A stretch of DNA of 64,000 bases, taken from positions 4,340,001 through 4,404,000 of the forward strand of contig NZ_CP039432.1 of assembly GCF_005484805.1 (NCBI RefSeq), in the 5' to 3' direction. Positions within the stretch are counted from its first letter, which is position 1. Every line of letters begins with the position of its first letter. Below are positions 50,886-59,369 of the stretch, piece after piece. The translations under genes were made by a program, and so were the position numbers. The stretch is from Rhodococcus sp. SGAir0479 (lineage in GTDB: Bacteria > Actinomycetota > Actinomycetes > Mycobacteriales > Mycobacteriaceae). Under the pieces are notes generated by a model, which was given only the letters and a program-made list of their open reading frames with translations, was not told the DNA's origin and ran no database searches.

Positions 50886-51284
50886 TCAGCCCGGCGGCGC
50901 GAAGAACTCGAGCGCGATGTTGTCGGGGTCCCGGAACGACAGACCCGATCCGTAGGCGGCGGCCTTGATGCCGCCGTGGGCGATGTCGAGTTCGTCGAGC
51001 CGGCTCCGCCACTGCTCCAGTTCCGCTGCGGTGCAACCGAACGCGATGTGGTCGAGGCCCACCTGTCGTTCGTCGAACGTGCCGGACGGCGCCGCGCCGG
51101 TGTGGGCGTGCAGGCCGAACATCGTGCCGCCACCGAGCGCGAAGACCGCGTGGTGATACGACCCGGATTCCTCGTCCTCGTCGAGGACCGGCGGCGCACC
51201 GAAAACTCGCGTGTACCACTCGATGCTGGCGGTCAGATCCGAGACCGTGACCGCGACGTGGGTGAGAGCAGGAAACGACGCCAC
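50886..51284 (-). CDS. VOC family (glyoxalase/bleomycin-resistance fold) protein
   Basis: The 132-residue protein has two beta-alpha-beta-beta-beta halves: LTHVAVTVSDLTASIEWYTR with the first metal His, and VGLDHIAFGCTAAELEQW with a second His, ending FRDPDNIALEFFAPPG, where the Glu completes the usual metal triad. VOC enzymes include dioxygenases, isomerases and resistance proteins; the substrate is unknown. The start is GTG 51282-51284 with AAGAGG upstream. It is convergent with the HhH-GPD gene, 1 bp between stops. Confidence 0.88.
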   Translation of the reverse strand: MASFPALTHVAVTVSDLTASIEWYTRVFGAPPVLDEDEESGSYHHAVFALGGGTMFGLHAHTGAAPSGTFDERQVGLDHIAFGCTAAELEQWRSRLDELDIAHGGIKAAAYGSGLSFRDPDNIALEFFAPPG

Positions 51285-51414
51285 GACGCACCTCTTCTCG
51301 AGACGGTGATGACGACCAGCGTATCGCCGTGCGGGGGAATGCAACCGGTCGTCGCGCGAATCGGATCGTGTCCGCAACGGGCGGGCCGGGGTTTACGGAC
51401 AAACCACCCTCGAG

Positions 51415-51433
51415 TTAGGTTAGCTTCAGTTAA
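51415..51433 (+). promoter_or_regulatory. DtxR/IdeR iron box upstream of the second siderophore-binding protein
   Basis: TTAGGTTAGCTTCAGTTAA matches about 15 of 19 bases of the IdeR/DtxR consensus and ends 20 bp before the GTG start, overlapping the expected promoter. The gene is thus probably derepressed in iron starvation. Confidence 0.9.
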
Positions 51434-51453
51434 CTCCAGAAGGGTGTGTTGCT

Positions 51454-52443
51454 GTGTCTGCTCGTCGGCGTCCGTTCGTGTTGTCCCTCGTCGCTCTAGC
51501 CGGAACCTTGTCGCTCGCGGCGTGTGGCTCCGACGGATCGACCGACGAGGCGTCCGCCTCCACGGCCGACGGGTCGTTCCCGGTGACGATCGAGCACGCG
51601 TACGGATCGACCACCGTCGAGCAGGCGCCGTCGCGCATCGTCACGGTGGGCTTCAACGATCTCGACTTCGTCCTCGCGCTCGGTGAGACGCCGGTGGCGA
51701 CCCGCGCCTACTCCGGCTACGCCTACAAGGACCGCCCGTGGGCGACGCAGTACGCGCACGACATCCCCGAGGTCGGCGAGATGGAACTGCAGTACGAGAA
51801 GATCGCCCAGGCGAACCCGGACCTCATCGTCGGCACCTACTCCCTGACGGAGCAGTCGGGCTACGACACGCTGGCGGCGCTCGCGCCCACGATCGGTGAC
51901 CTGCAGAGTGCGGGTGGCGGATCCGGCTCCTGGAAGGACCAGCTCGAGACCATCGGCCGTGCGCTCGGTAAGGAGGGCGAGGCGACCGAGCTGCGCCGGT
52001 CCGTCGAAGCCGACTTCGACGACGCCAAGGCTGCCAACCCGCAGTTCCAGGGCCGCACCGCCGCCGTCGCGATGTACATGGACGGCGACTTCTACATTTT
52101 CGAAGCCGGCGATCCGCGCGGCGACTTCTTCACCAACCTCGGCTTCACGACGCCCGCCCAGACCGGCAGCATCAGCCCCGAGCAGCTGAATCTGCTCGAT
52201 CAGGACACGCTGATCGTGCTGGGAGCGACCAAGGAGAAGCTGGCTACCGACCCGGCGTTCGCGCAGCTGCGCGTCGTGCAGGAGGACCGCACCGTCTACC
52301 TCGGCGACTTCGGCACCGACGTGCCCGCCGCCCTCGGCTTCGCGAGCCCGCTGAGCCTGCCGTACCTGCTGGACGCCACGGTGCCGGCACTCGCGGCGGC
52401 CTCCGACGACGACCCGGCGACCACCGTCCCGGCGGTCGGCTAG
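51454..52443 (+). CDS. Iron-siderophore ABC transporter substrate-binding lipoprotein
   Basis: The 329-residue precursor has a lipoprotein signal (VALAGTLSLAAC, Cys24), a Ser/Ala/Asp linker and a class III binding fold: APSRIVTVGFNDLDFVLALG, YEKIAQANPDLIVGTYSLTE, AVAMYMDGDFYIFEAGDPRG, and GFASPLSLPYLLD. It resembles CdtB/FecB-type hydroxamate or citrate siderophore-binding proteins and differs from the FepB-like protein at 39709-40740. GTG start at 51454. No permease genes are adjacent; the broken PPOX gene follows after 9 bp. Confidence 0.9.
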   Translation: MSARRRPFVLSLVALAGTLSLAACGSDGSTDEASASTADGSFPVTIEHAYGSTTVEQAPSRIVTVGFNDLDFVLALGETPVATRAYSGYAYKDRPWATQYAHDIPEVGEMELQYEKIAQANPDLIVGTYSLTEQSGYDTLAALAPTIGDLQSAGGGSGSWKDQLETIGRALGKEGEATELRRSVEADFDDAKAANPQFQGRTAAVAMYMDGDFYIFEAGDPRGDFFTNLGFTTPAQTGSISPEQLNLLDQDTLIVLGATKEKLATDPAFAQLRVVQEDRTVYLGDFGTDVPAALGFASPLSLPYLLDATVPALAAASDDDPATTVPAVG

Positions 52444-52452
52444 GCCGCGGCC

Positions 52453-53400
52453 GTGACCGTCGTCTCGACCGTCGCCCACCTCGAGAGCATCTACGGCGAA
52501 CAACCGCCCCTGACACTCGCGAAGTCCGTCACGACCCTCGATGCGCACTGCGCGGCATTCCTCGCGCAGGCGCCGTTCGCGGTGCTGGGACTGTAGGACC
52601 GTTCGGGTGCCCAGCACTCGCTCGTCGTCGGTGGTGACCCCGGTGTCCTGCAGGCGCACGACGCGAGCACGCTGCGGCTACCGGGGACCGCCGACGTCGT
52701 GCCGGACGCCGTCTCCGACGGCGCCCCGGCGGGACTGGTGGCACTGGTGTCCGGCTACGGCGAGACCCTGCGCGTCAACGGGCGGCTGCGCCGTGACGGC
52801 GCGGACGCGGTGCTCGACGTGGACGAGGCCTTCCTGCACTGCGCGCGCTGCATCACACGCTCGAAGTTGTGGCGCGACCACGGGCCCTCGGAGCTGGCAC
52901 CGAACACGGTGGCGGACGGCGACTTCCATCACCCGGACGTCCAGGCGTTCGTGGCGATGTCGTCGTTCCTGACGGTGTCGACCACCGACGGCGCCGGCCA
53001 CGGCGACGTCAGCCCCAAGGGGGACGAGCGAGGATTCGTCGCGGCGTTGGGACCCCGACGGATCGCTTTGCCCGACCGTCCGGGCAACCGGCGCACCGAC
53101 ACCTTCCGCAACCTGCTCGACAATCCCGCCGTCGCGGTCACCGTGTTGGTGCCGGGGGACGAGCGCGTGCTGTCGGTGCACGGAACCGCACACGTGAGCG
53201 CCGACCCGGCCCTGCGAGCGAGCCTGCGCGCCGGGGGAGCGGTTCCCGACCTCGCGCTCGTGATCGACGCCGACCGGGTCGATCTCCGCCGGGACCCGGC
53301 ACTGGCCGCGGCGCGGCTGTGGCACGCGGACCGCCGGATCGAGAAGGGGACGCTGCCGACCGCCGGGCAAATCTGGACGGACCACGTCGCTGCGCCCTGA
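52453..53400 (+). pseudogene. Two-domain PPOX (pyridoxamine-phosphate oxidase-like) gene with in-frame TAG
   Basis: A single reading frame of 316 codons runs from GTG 52453 to TGA 53398-53400 but is interrupted by TAG at 52594-52596 after 47 codons. The reading before the stop (ending FLAQAPFAVLGL) and after it (DRSGAQHSLVVGGDPGVLQA) are continuous parts of PPOX domain 1, which ends GYGETLRVNGRL; domain 2 follows (FVAMSSFLTVSTTDGAGHGD, VSPKGDERGF, DERVLSVHGTAHVS). This is the tandem MSMEG_1061-like PPOX layout. One base change, CAG to TAG, would explain it. Downstream ATG/GTG starts (for example 52699) could give a partial protein holding only domain 2. Real nonsense mutation, sequencing error or readthrough cannot be told apart here. 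Confidence 0.85.
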
Positions 53401-53409
53401 GCGGGCGGC

Positions 53410-54726
53410 TCAGACCTCGTCGGTCTCGGCGTCCGGGCGCTGCCGTGGGCGCTCGTGCTCGCGGGCGAAGAGTCCGGGCTGCGCGCCGTGCGCCAGCACA
53501 GCGTGCTCGTACGCCGACTCGGCGTGCAACGCCAGGTCGATGCCCGACGTCTCCTGCTCGGCGGTGACGCGGAACCCGACCCACCGGTCGACGATCTTGC
53601 CGAGGCCGTACGACATCGCGAACGCGTAGGCGCCCACGACCAGCACCGCCAAGGCCTGCTTACCGAGCTGCGCGAATCCACCGCCGTAGAGCAGTCCCTC
53701 GACGCCACCGGTCATGACCTCCGCGGCGAGCAGTCCGATCAGCAGCGTGCCCACGATCCCGCCGACGAGATGGACACCGACGACGTCGAGGGCGTCGTCG
53801 TAGCCGAATCGGAACTTCCAACCCACCGCGAACGAGCACACCGCACCGGCCGCGACACCGACCACGGCGGCGCCCACCATGTTCACGGTCCCGCAGGACG
53901 GAGTGATCGCGACCAGGCCCGCGACGACGCCCGACGCGGCGCCGAAGGTGGTGGGGTGGCCGTCCCGCTTCTGCTCGACGAACAGCCAGCCGAGCAGACC
54001 CGTGCAGCCGGCGACGAGGGTGTTGAGGAAGACGGCGGCGGCGGTGCCGTCGGCCGCCATCGCCGAGCCGGCGTTGAACCCGAACCAGCCGAACCACAGC
54101 AACCCGACGCCGAGCAGCACCATGGGCAGGTTGTGCGGGCGCATCGGCTCGTTCCGGAACCCGATCCGCGGGCCGAGGACCAGCGCGAGCGCCAGCGCCC
54201 ACGCACCGGAGACGATCTCGACGACGAGCCCGCCGGCGTAGTCGAGCACCCCGAGCTTCGCGATCCAGCCGTCCGGCCCCCACACCCAGTGGGCGACCGG
54301 CACGTAGACCAGCAGTGCCCACAGCGGGACGAAGACCATCCAGGACGAGAACTTGGCGCGGTCGGCGATCGCGCCGCTGATCAGCGCGGCGGTGAGGATC
54401 GCGAACGCCAGCTGGAACGTCGCGAACAGAATCTCGGGCACCGGGCCGTGCGCGGTGTCCGGGGAGATGCCCGCCATGCCCAGGTGCTCGAACCCGCCGA
54501 TCAGCCCGCCGCCGACGTCGTCGCCGAACGCCAGGCTGTACCCGGCGAACAGCCACACCACCGTGACCAGGGCGATCGAGACGAAACTCATCATGATCAT
54601 GTTGAGGACGCCCTTGGACCGGACCATGCCGCCGTAGAACAGCGCCAGGCCGGGGGTCATCAGCAGCACCAGCGCGGTACTGATCAGCAGCCACGCGGTC
54701 GTCGCGGGATCGATCGTCTCGGGCAT
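53410..54726 (-). CDS. amtB: Ammonium transporter (Amt family)
   Basis: The 438-residue protein has eleven membrane helices and the Amt features: TPGLALFYGGMVRSKGVLNM, VAHWVWGPDGWIAKLGVLDY with the twin-His region, WFGWFGFNAGSAMAADGTAA and VGVHLVGGIVGTLLIGLLA (second pore His). It takes up ammonium/ammonia. The C-terminal tail of ~50 residues is charged and longer than the minimal AmtB tail. No glnK or glnD gene follows, unlike the usual amtB-glnK-glnD order, so this may be a secondary Amt. A GlnR-like site is seen upstream (54809-54824). The start is ATG 54724-54726. Confidence 0.95.
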   Translation of the reverse strand: MPETIDPATTAWLLISTALVLLMTPGLALFYGGMVRSKGVLNMIMMSFVSIALVTVVWLFAGYSLAFGDDVGGGLIGGFEHLGMAGISPDTAHGPVPEILFATFQLAFAILTAALISGAIADRAKFSSWMVFVPLWALLVYVPVAHWVWGPDGWIAKLGVLDYAGGLVVEIVSGAWALALALVLGPRIGFRNEPMRPHNLPMVLLGVGLLWFGWFGFNAGSAMAADGTAAAVFLNTLVAGCTGLLGWLFVEQKRDGHPTTFGAASGVVAGLVAITPSCGTVNMVGAAVVGVAAGAVCSFAVGWKFRFGYDDALDVVGVHLVGGIVGTLLIGLLAAEVMTGGVEGLLYGGGFAQLGKQALAVLVVGAYAFAMSYGLGKIVDRWVGFRVTAEQETSGIDLALHAESAYEHAVLAHGAQPGLFAREHERPRQRPDAETDEV

Positions 54727-54808
54727 GTGAACTTCTCCTCACCGGCGGGTGTCTCCGCACGCGAGAAACGACGATCGCGCCCTGCAGTTTCGACGGCGGG
54801 GCGAGCGT

Positions 54809-54824
54809 GTTGCGTCTGTGTTTC
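54809..54824 (-). promoter_or_regulatory. Candidate GlnR-binding site upstream of amtB
   Basis: Read on the minus strand the site is GAAAC-ACAGAC-GCAAC, i.e. two five-base half-sites with a six-base spacer, close to the actinobacterial GlnR pattern (GTAAC/GAAAC with N6). It is 83 bp upstream of the amtB start, a usual distance. One half-site has a mismatch, so this is only suggestive. Confidence 0.4.
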
Positions 54825-54922
54825 GGAAATCTCTCCGCCGGCGCTCGGAGCGGCACGCGCGGGATCCGCAACGGCGGTCACTCCGGCGACGAGCTGTCGG
54901 CGATCGCCGGTAGTCTTTCGCC

Positions 54923-57133
54923 GTGGCCCTGTACCGGAAATATCGACCAGCTTCGTTCGCGGAGGTGGTGGGTCAGGAGCACGTCACCGAGCCCCTGAGC
55001 ACCGCACTCGACGCCGGACGCATCAACCACGCCTACCTGTTCTCGGGGCCGCGCGGCTGTGGCAAGACGTCGTCGGCCCGAATCCTGGCGCGCTCTCTCA
55101 ACTGCGTCGAGGGCCCCACGTCCACCCCGTGCGGCGAGTGCGCGTCGTGTGTCGCGCTCGGCCCCGGCGGTGCGGGCAACCTCGACGTCATCGAGCTCGA
55201 CGCCGCCAGCCACGGCGGTGTGGAGGACACCCGGGAACTGCGCGACCGCGCCTTCTACGCGCCCGCCGAGTCCCGGTACCGGGTGTTCATCGTCGACGAG
55301 GCGCACATGGTCACCACCGCGGGCTTCAACGCGCTCCTCAAGATCGTCGAGGAGCCGCCGGAGCACCTGATCTTCATCTTCGCAACCACCGAGCCGGAGA
55401 AGGTGCTGCCCACCATCCGGTCCCGTACCCACCACTACCCGTTCCGGTTGCTCGCGCCGTCGACCATGCGTGGGCTGCTGGAGAAGATCTGCGCGCAGGA
55501 GCACGTCCCGGTCGAGGACGCGGTGTACCCGCTCGTCATCCGGGCGGGCGGCGGCTCGCCGCGCGACTCGCTCAGTGTGCTCGACCAGCTCCTCGCCGGC
55601 GCCGGTGACGAGGGTGTGACCTACACCCGGGCGCTGGCACTGCTCGGCGTCACCGACGTCGCCCTCATCGACGAGGCCGTCGACGCGCTCGCCGCCGGCG
55701 ACGGCGCCGGACTGTTCGGGACCGTCGACAAGGTCATGGACGCCGGCCACGACCCCCGCCGATTCGCGGTCGACCTGCTCGAGCGGATGCGCGACCTCAT
55801 TCTTCTGCGCGCCGTTCCGGACGCCGCGGATCGCGGTCTGGTCGACGCGCCCGGCGACGTCCTGGAGCGGATGCGGGAGGAGGCCGAGCGGATCGGTCCC
55901 GCCACCCTGGCGCGCTACGCCGAGCTGGTGCACGCCGGTCTCGGCGAGATGCGCGGGGCGACCGCGCCGCGGCTGCTGCTCGAGGTGATGTGCGCGCGGA
56001 TGCTCCTCCCGTCCGCGACGGACGCGGAGTCGGCGGTGCTGCAACGGCTCGAACGGATCGAGCAGGGCGTCGTCCTCCCCGCGTCGTCCGCGGCCGGCGC
56101 GCCGGCCCCCGCCCCGCGCCCCGCCGCGCCCGCGCCGCGCCCCGCCGCCGCGGAGCCCCCGCCCGACGGTCCGGTCTACCAGCGCCCGTCCCAGCGCCGT
56201 GCCGAACCCGTGGCCGCGGCGCCGGCACCCGAGCCGGCCGCGCCCGCACCCGCACCCGCGCCCCCGGTGCAGCAGCCGCCTGCGCGGCCCGAGCCGGCCC
56301 AGCAGGCGCAGGCGCCCACGCGTCCCGAACCGGCCCCGCAGGCGCAGGCGCCCACGCGTCCCGAACCGGTGGCCCCGGAGCGTCCGGTCGAGGAACCGCC
56401 GGCCCGGCCCGCGCCCCCTTCGCCGCCGGCGCAGCCCGCCGCCCGCGCGGCGGAACCCGAGCCGGCGCCGGCCGCCGTCCCCGAACCCGTTCCGGCGCAG
56501 CCCGGCTCACCGTCCCGACCGGACGCCGCCGCCATCCGTGCCGTGTGGTCCGAGGTGCGCGCCAAGGTGCGTGAGCGCAGCCGCACGGTCGAGGTGATGC
56601 TCTCGGGTGCGACGGTGCGGTCCGTCGACGGGGCGCGGCTGGTACTGGGACACGACTCGGCGCCGCTCGCGAAGCGTCTGGTCGAACCCCGCAACAGCGA
56701 CGTCATCCGCGCCGCGCTGCACGAGGTGTTCGGTGGCGAGTGGGACGTCACGTGTGAGCACGGTGCCGGACCGGCCCCCGAACCAGCGCCGGCCCGTGCT
56801 CCGCAGCAGCAGCCGAAAGCGGCTGCCGCGCCGCGATTCTCGCGTCCGAGCCAGGGGCGTGCCGCGGCCGCCACGCCTCCGGCGTCCCCGCGTCCCTCGG
56901 CGTCCGACCTCGACGACATTCCGCCGCCCGAGGCGCCGGACTACCCGGACGATCCCGGGCCGCCGCCGGCCGACTTCGACTTCGACACCCCTCCGCCTCC
57001 GACCACCCCGGAGGACGAGGAGGAGATGATGGCCGAGGCTGCGGTGCCCGTCGACCAGGCGAGCCGCCGCGATCCCGACGAGGTGGCCAGCGAGATGCTG
57101 GCCGAAGTGCTGGGCGCACGCAAGATCGACTAG
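54923..57133 (+). CDS. dnaX: DNA polymerase III subunits gamma and tau
   Basis: The 736-residue clamp loader subunit has the Walker A GPRGCGKT at 42-49, a zinc module with Cys 61, 70, 73 and 76, Walker B VFIVDEAHMV, the SRC-type sensor region and domain III. From ~375 to ~535 is a Pro/Ala/Glu-rich linker with internal repeats, followed by a tau-type domain (AIRAVWSEVRAKVRERSRTV) and a second acidic Pro-rich tail ending EMLAEVLGARKID. GTG start at 54923 (MALYRKYRPASF is the standard start). It is divergent from amtB. No frameshift-type slippery run was seen at the gamma boundary. Confidence 0.96.
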   Translation: MALYRKYRPASFAEVVGQEHVTEPLSTALDAGRINHAYLFSGPRGCGKTSSARILARSLNCVEGPTSTPCGECASCVALGPGGAGNLDVIELDAASHGGVEDTRELRDRAFYAPAESRYRVFIVDEAHMVTTAGFNALLKIVEEPPEHLIFIFATTEPEKVLPTIRSRTHHYPFRLLAPSTMRGLLEKICAQEHVPVEDAVYPLVIRAGGGSPRDSLSVLDQLLAGAGDEGVTYTRALALLGVTDVALIDEAVDALAAGDGAGLFGTVDKVMDAGHDPRRFAVDLLERMRDLILLRAVPDAADRGLVDAPGDVLERMREEAERIGPATLARYAELVHAGLGEMRGATAPRLLLEVMCARMLLPSATDAESAVLQRLERIEQGVVLPASSAAGAPAPAPRPAAPAPRPAAAEPPPDGPVYQRPSQRRAEPVAAAPAPEPAAPAPAPAPPVQQPPARPEPAQQAQAPTRPEPAPQAQAPTRPEPVAPERPVEEPPARPAPPSPPAQPAARAAEPEPAPAAVPEPVPAQPGSPSRPDAAAIRAVWSEVRAKVRERSRTVEVMLSGATVRSVDGARLVLGHDSAPLAKRLVEPRNSDVIRAALHEVFGGEWDVTCEHGAGPAPEPAPARAPQQQPKAAAAPRFSRPSQGRAAAATPPASPRPSASDLDDIPPPEAPDYPDDPGPPPADFDFDTPPPPTTPEDEEEMMAEAAVPVDQASRRDPDEVASEMLAEVLGARKID
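56302..56369 (+). repeat. 36-bp direct repeat in the dnaX linker
   Basis: A 32-bp sequence beginning GCAGGCGCAGGCGCCCACGC occurs at 56302-56333 and again at 56338-56369, period 36 bp, encoding two copies of a QAQAPTRPEPA-type unit. It is the product of a small in-frame duplication. Confidence 0.85.
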
Positions 57134-57534
57134 TACGGCGCGCCACCGTGTCCCGCTGCGCGCCTGGGCGGGCGACTGCAACCCTGATGCAACGGTAGGA
57201 GTGGGAACCTCGCTGCGAGGTCTTCCCGCGCGTCGGGGGTGGGAAGTCCGGCTGCGAGCGGCGCCCGGACCTTCTCGGTTCGGGCGCCGCGCCGCACTGT
57301 GCGCCGTGTTCATGTCCGGCGCGGCTTCGTGGAACAACCACCATCCTTGGTCCGTGAACGAGCCGAGATCGCTGCGATTCAACATCTCCTGCGTTGCGGT
57401 CCTGTCTCCTTTCCGAAAGTTGTTCGCGAGCAGATCTTTTCGCCTTCAACCAAATGGCTGATCAAGATCGAAAATGCTATGGTGCCGGTGGCAGCGCCGG
57501 ATCGGGGGGCGCTATCTCTACCAGAGGAGTGATT
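57134..57534. other. 401-bp region between dnaX and the WxL gene
   Basis: The first half holds GC-rich hairpins including the dnaX terminator candidate at 57258-57290. The second half (about 57400-57490) is clearly more AT-rich than the surroundings and contains GATCGAAAATGCTATGGT, a likely promoter (-10 TGCTATGGT) for the WxL operon. No gene is supported; a minus-strand frame starting at 57385 has no well-placed ribosome-binding site and runs into dnaX. Confidence 0.6.
57258..57290 (+). terminator. Hairpin, probable dnaX terminator
   Basis: GCGGCGCCCGGACC (57258-57271) pairs with GGTTCGGGCGCCGC (57277-57290) over 14 bp, two of them G-U, with a five-base loop. There is no T tract. Confidence 0.6.
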
Positions 57535-58059
57535 ATGGGCAAGCGAACGGTCAGTGTCGGTGTGGCGGGAGTTGCGGTCGTGGCGGCGCTGGTGAGTCCG
57601 GCTACCGCCGGTGCGGAGGACACCACTACCACCTTCGAGATCGTGGGCGGCGGTCTGACAATCGTCCCCCAGCCTTCCGCCACGCTCAACGACGCGCAGA
57701 CCGGCGACGCCGCCGTCCTCGGATTGCTCGGCGACGTCACGGTCAGTGACCAGCGTGGCAGTGACGTCGGTTGGACGGTCACGGTCTCCTCGTCGGAGTT
57801 CGCGCTCGCTCCCGGCAGTGGCGACACCACCATCGCCCCCACCCAGGTCCAATACAACCCCGGTGACATCGATTCCACGGGAGCGGTGACCGCCACGCCG
57901 ACCGCCGCCGCCGGTCTCGACACCGCCAAGACCGTGGTTCAGGGCACGGCGGTGCGCGGCAACAACACGGCCTCGTGGAATCCCACGCTGACCGTCGGGC
58001 TGCCGTCCGACGCACTCGCCGGTGACTACACCGGGACGGTGACGACGTCCGTCGCCTGA
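57535..58059 (+). CDS. WxL domain surface protein
   Basis: The 174-residue precursor has a Sec signal peptide (VGVAGVAVVAALVSPATAGA, cleaved near 26) and a mature domain of the WxL type: TFEIVGGGLTIVPQPSATLN, DQRGSDVGWTVTVSSSEFAL (first W motif), and the closing TASWNPTLTVGLPSDALAGD plus YTGTVTTSVA. WxL domains bind peptidoglycan non-covalently and are best known from lactobacilli and enterococci. AGAGGAG lies six bases before the ATG. The gene for a DUF916 partner follows 212 bp downstream after a hairpin, so the two form a cell-surface system. Confidence 0.85.
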   Translation: MGKRTVSVGVAGVAVVAALVSPATAGAEDTTTTFEIVGGGLTIVPQPSATLNDAQTGDAAVLGLLGDVTVSDQRGSDVGWTVTVSSSEFALAPGSGDTTIAPTQVQYNPGDIDSTGAVTATPTAAAGLDTAKTVVQGTAVRGNNTASWNPTLTVGLPSDALAGDYTGTVTTSVA

Positions 58060-58074
58060 TCAGGGCGATGCCAC

Positions 58075-58101
58075 GCCACCTCGGCTGAGAGCTGAGGTGG
58101 C
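58075..58101 (+). terminator. Hairpin after the WxL gene
   Basis: GCCACCTCGGCT pairs with AGCTGAGGTGGC (one G-U) around a three-base loop, 15 bp after the WxL stop. It lacks a T tract and may attenuate rather than end transcription into the DUF916 gene. Confidence 0.65.
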
Positions 58102-58271
58102 GGGCTTGTCGGGAGTGGCGGCCGACCGTCGATTCCTGTCTTCCCATTTCCATGTCCGTGCGGCGGGGCGCCGAGCCCGCAGCTCCACGAATTGTGGACT
58201 AATTGAGTTGCCGGCGTGACGGTTACGGGTAGCGCCCGGCACCCATCGGTACCCCGAGGAACATCCACCCA

Positions 58272-59321
58272 GTGCGAACAGCAAATCGAACCCTCCTTCC
58301 CCTCGCGCGACGGATCGCCGCCGTCCTGGCACTGATCTGCGGATTCACGATCGTCGCGTCGGCGCCGGCCAGTTCGACGGCTTCGACAATCTCGCGGGCA
58401 CAGGCGGCGCAGGCCGAGAACGGCACCATCGGAGTGCGTCTGCTCGAGGCGCCCGCGAGCAGCGGAAACGACCCGCGCGCGCGGGTCTACATCGTCGACC
58501 ACCTCGCACCGGGGGCGACCATCACGCGGCGCGTCGAGGTCACCAACACCACCGACGACAGGGTCGAGGTGCGGCTGTATCCCTCGGCGGCGGGGATCGA
58601 ACAGGGCCGATTCACCGGGGCCGCCGGGCAGGTGGCCAACGACCTGACGACGTGGACATCGATCGCGCCCGCGCAGGTGAGTGTGGACGCACACTCGACT
58701 GCCGAAGCCGTCGCCACCATCACGGTGCCGGCCGACGCGCCGCCCGGGGAGCAGTACGCGGTCCTGTGGGCCGAAACGCGCTCGGCCGCTGCATCGCAGG
58801 CGATCACGCAGATCAGTCGCGTCGGGATCCGGGTGTACCTCTCGGTGGGTCCGGGTAATCCTCCTGCGGGCGACTTTGCCATCGAATCCCTCACGGCCGC
58901 AAGGTTGGACGACGGAAGCCCGATTCTGTACGCCAACGTCCGCAACACCGGCGGCAGAGCCTTGGACCTGAAGGGCAACCTCACGCTCAGCGACGGGCCG
59001 GGAGGCCTCAATGCGGGGCCGATCCCCGTCGAGGGAATCACCACGCTGGCGCCCGGAACCTCCGGTGCGGTGACGGCCGCCCTCAGCAGGGACATCCCCG
59101 TCGGGCCCTGGAACGCCGCGGTCACGCTCACGAGCGGGCTGCTCGAGCGGAGCGCCGAAACACCCATCACCTTTCCCGAGTCGGGAAGCACCGAGTTCGC
59201 GGTGCCGGGGCCGCGGGGTCGCGCTGTCACGATCGCCGTGCTCGGCGTCCTCGTACTGGGCGCGATCGCGGTGGCGGTGGCGGTGCGCCGCCGGGCGCGG
59301 AGCTCACGAACCGGGCGCTGA
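58272..59321 (+). CDS. DUF916 WxL-interacting protein, membrane-anchored
   Basis: The 349-residue protein has a long signal peptide (AAVLALICGFTIVASAPASS), a DUF916 domain (ENGTIGVRLLEAPASSGNDP, YIVDHLAPGATITRRVEVTN, EVRLYPSAAG), a second beta domain like DUF3324 (IGIRVYLSVGPG-type, then YANVRNTGGRALDLKGNLTL), and a C-terminal membrane helix (VTIAVLGVLVLGAIAVAVAV) followed by arginines that stop transfer. WxLIP proteins bind WxL proteins and peptidoglycan. The GTG start at 58272 precedes the signal. With the WxL protein it would form an outer-face complex on the peptidoglycan. Confidence 0.87.
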   Translation: MRTANRTLLPLARRIAAVLALICGFTIVASAPASSTASTISRAQAAQAENGTIGVRLLEAPASSGNDPRARVYIVDHLAPGATITRRVEVTNTTDDRVEVRLYPSAAGIEQGRFTGAAGQVANDLTTWTSIAPAQVSVDAHSTAEAVATITVPADAPPGEQYAVLWAETRSAAASQAITQISRVGIRVYLSVGPGNPPAGDFAIESLTAARLDDGSPILYANVRNTGGRALDLKGNLTLSDGPGGLNAGPIPVEGITTLAPGTSGAVTAALSRDIPVGPWNAAVTLTSGLLERSAETPITFPESGSTEFAVPGPRGRAVTIAVLGVLVLGAIAVAVAVRRRARSSRTGR

Positions 59322-59369
59322 CGGACCGCGACAGCCGGTGCGTCGCGCCCATTGCCTAGCCTGATGGTC

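Noticed and set aside
56507-57385. A 292-codon minus-strand frame starting in the dnaX-WxL gap
   Set aside because: The only AAGGAG is about 20 bases from the ATG, the product becomes Arg/Gly-rich where it enters dnaX, and dnaX is certain.
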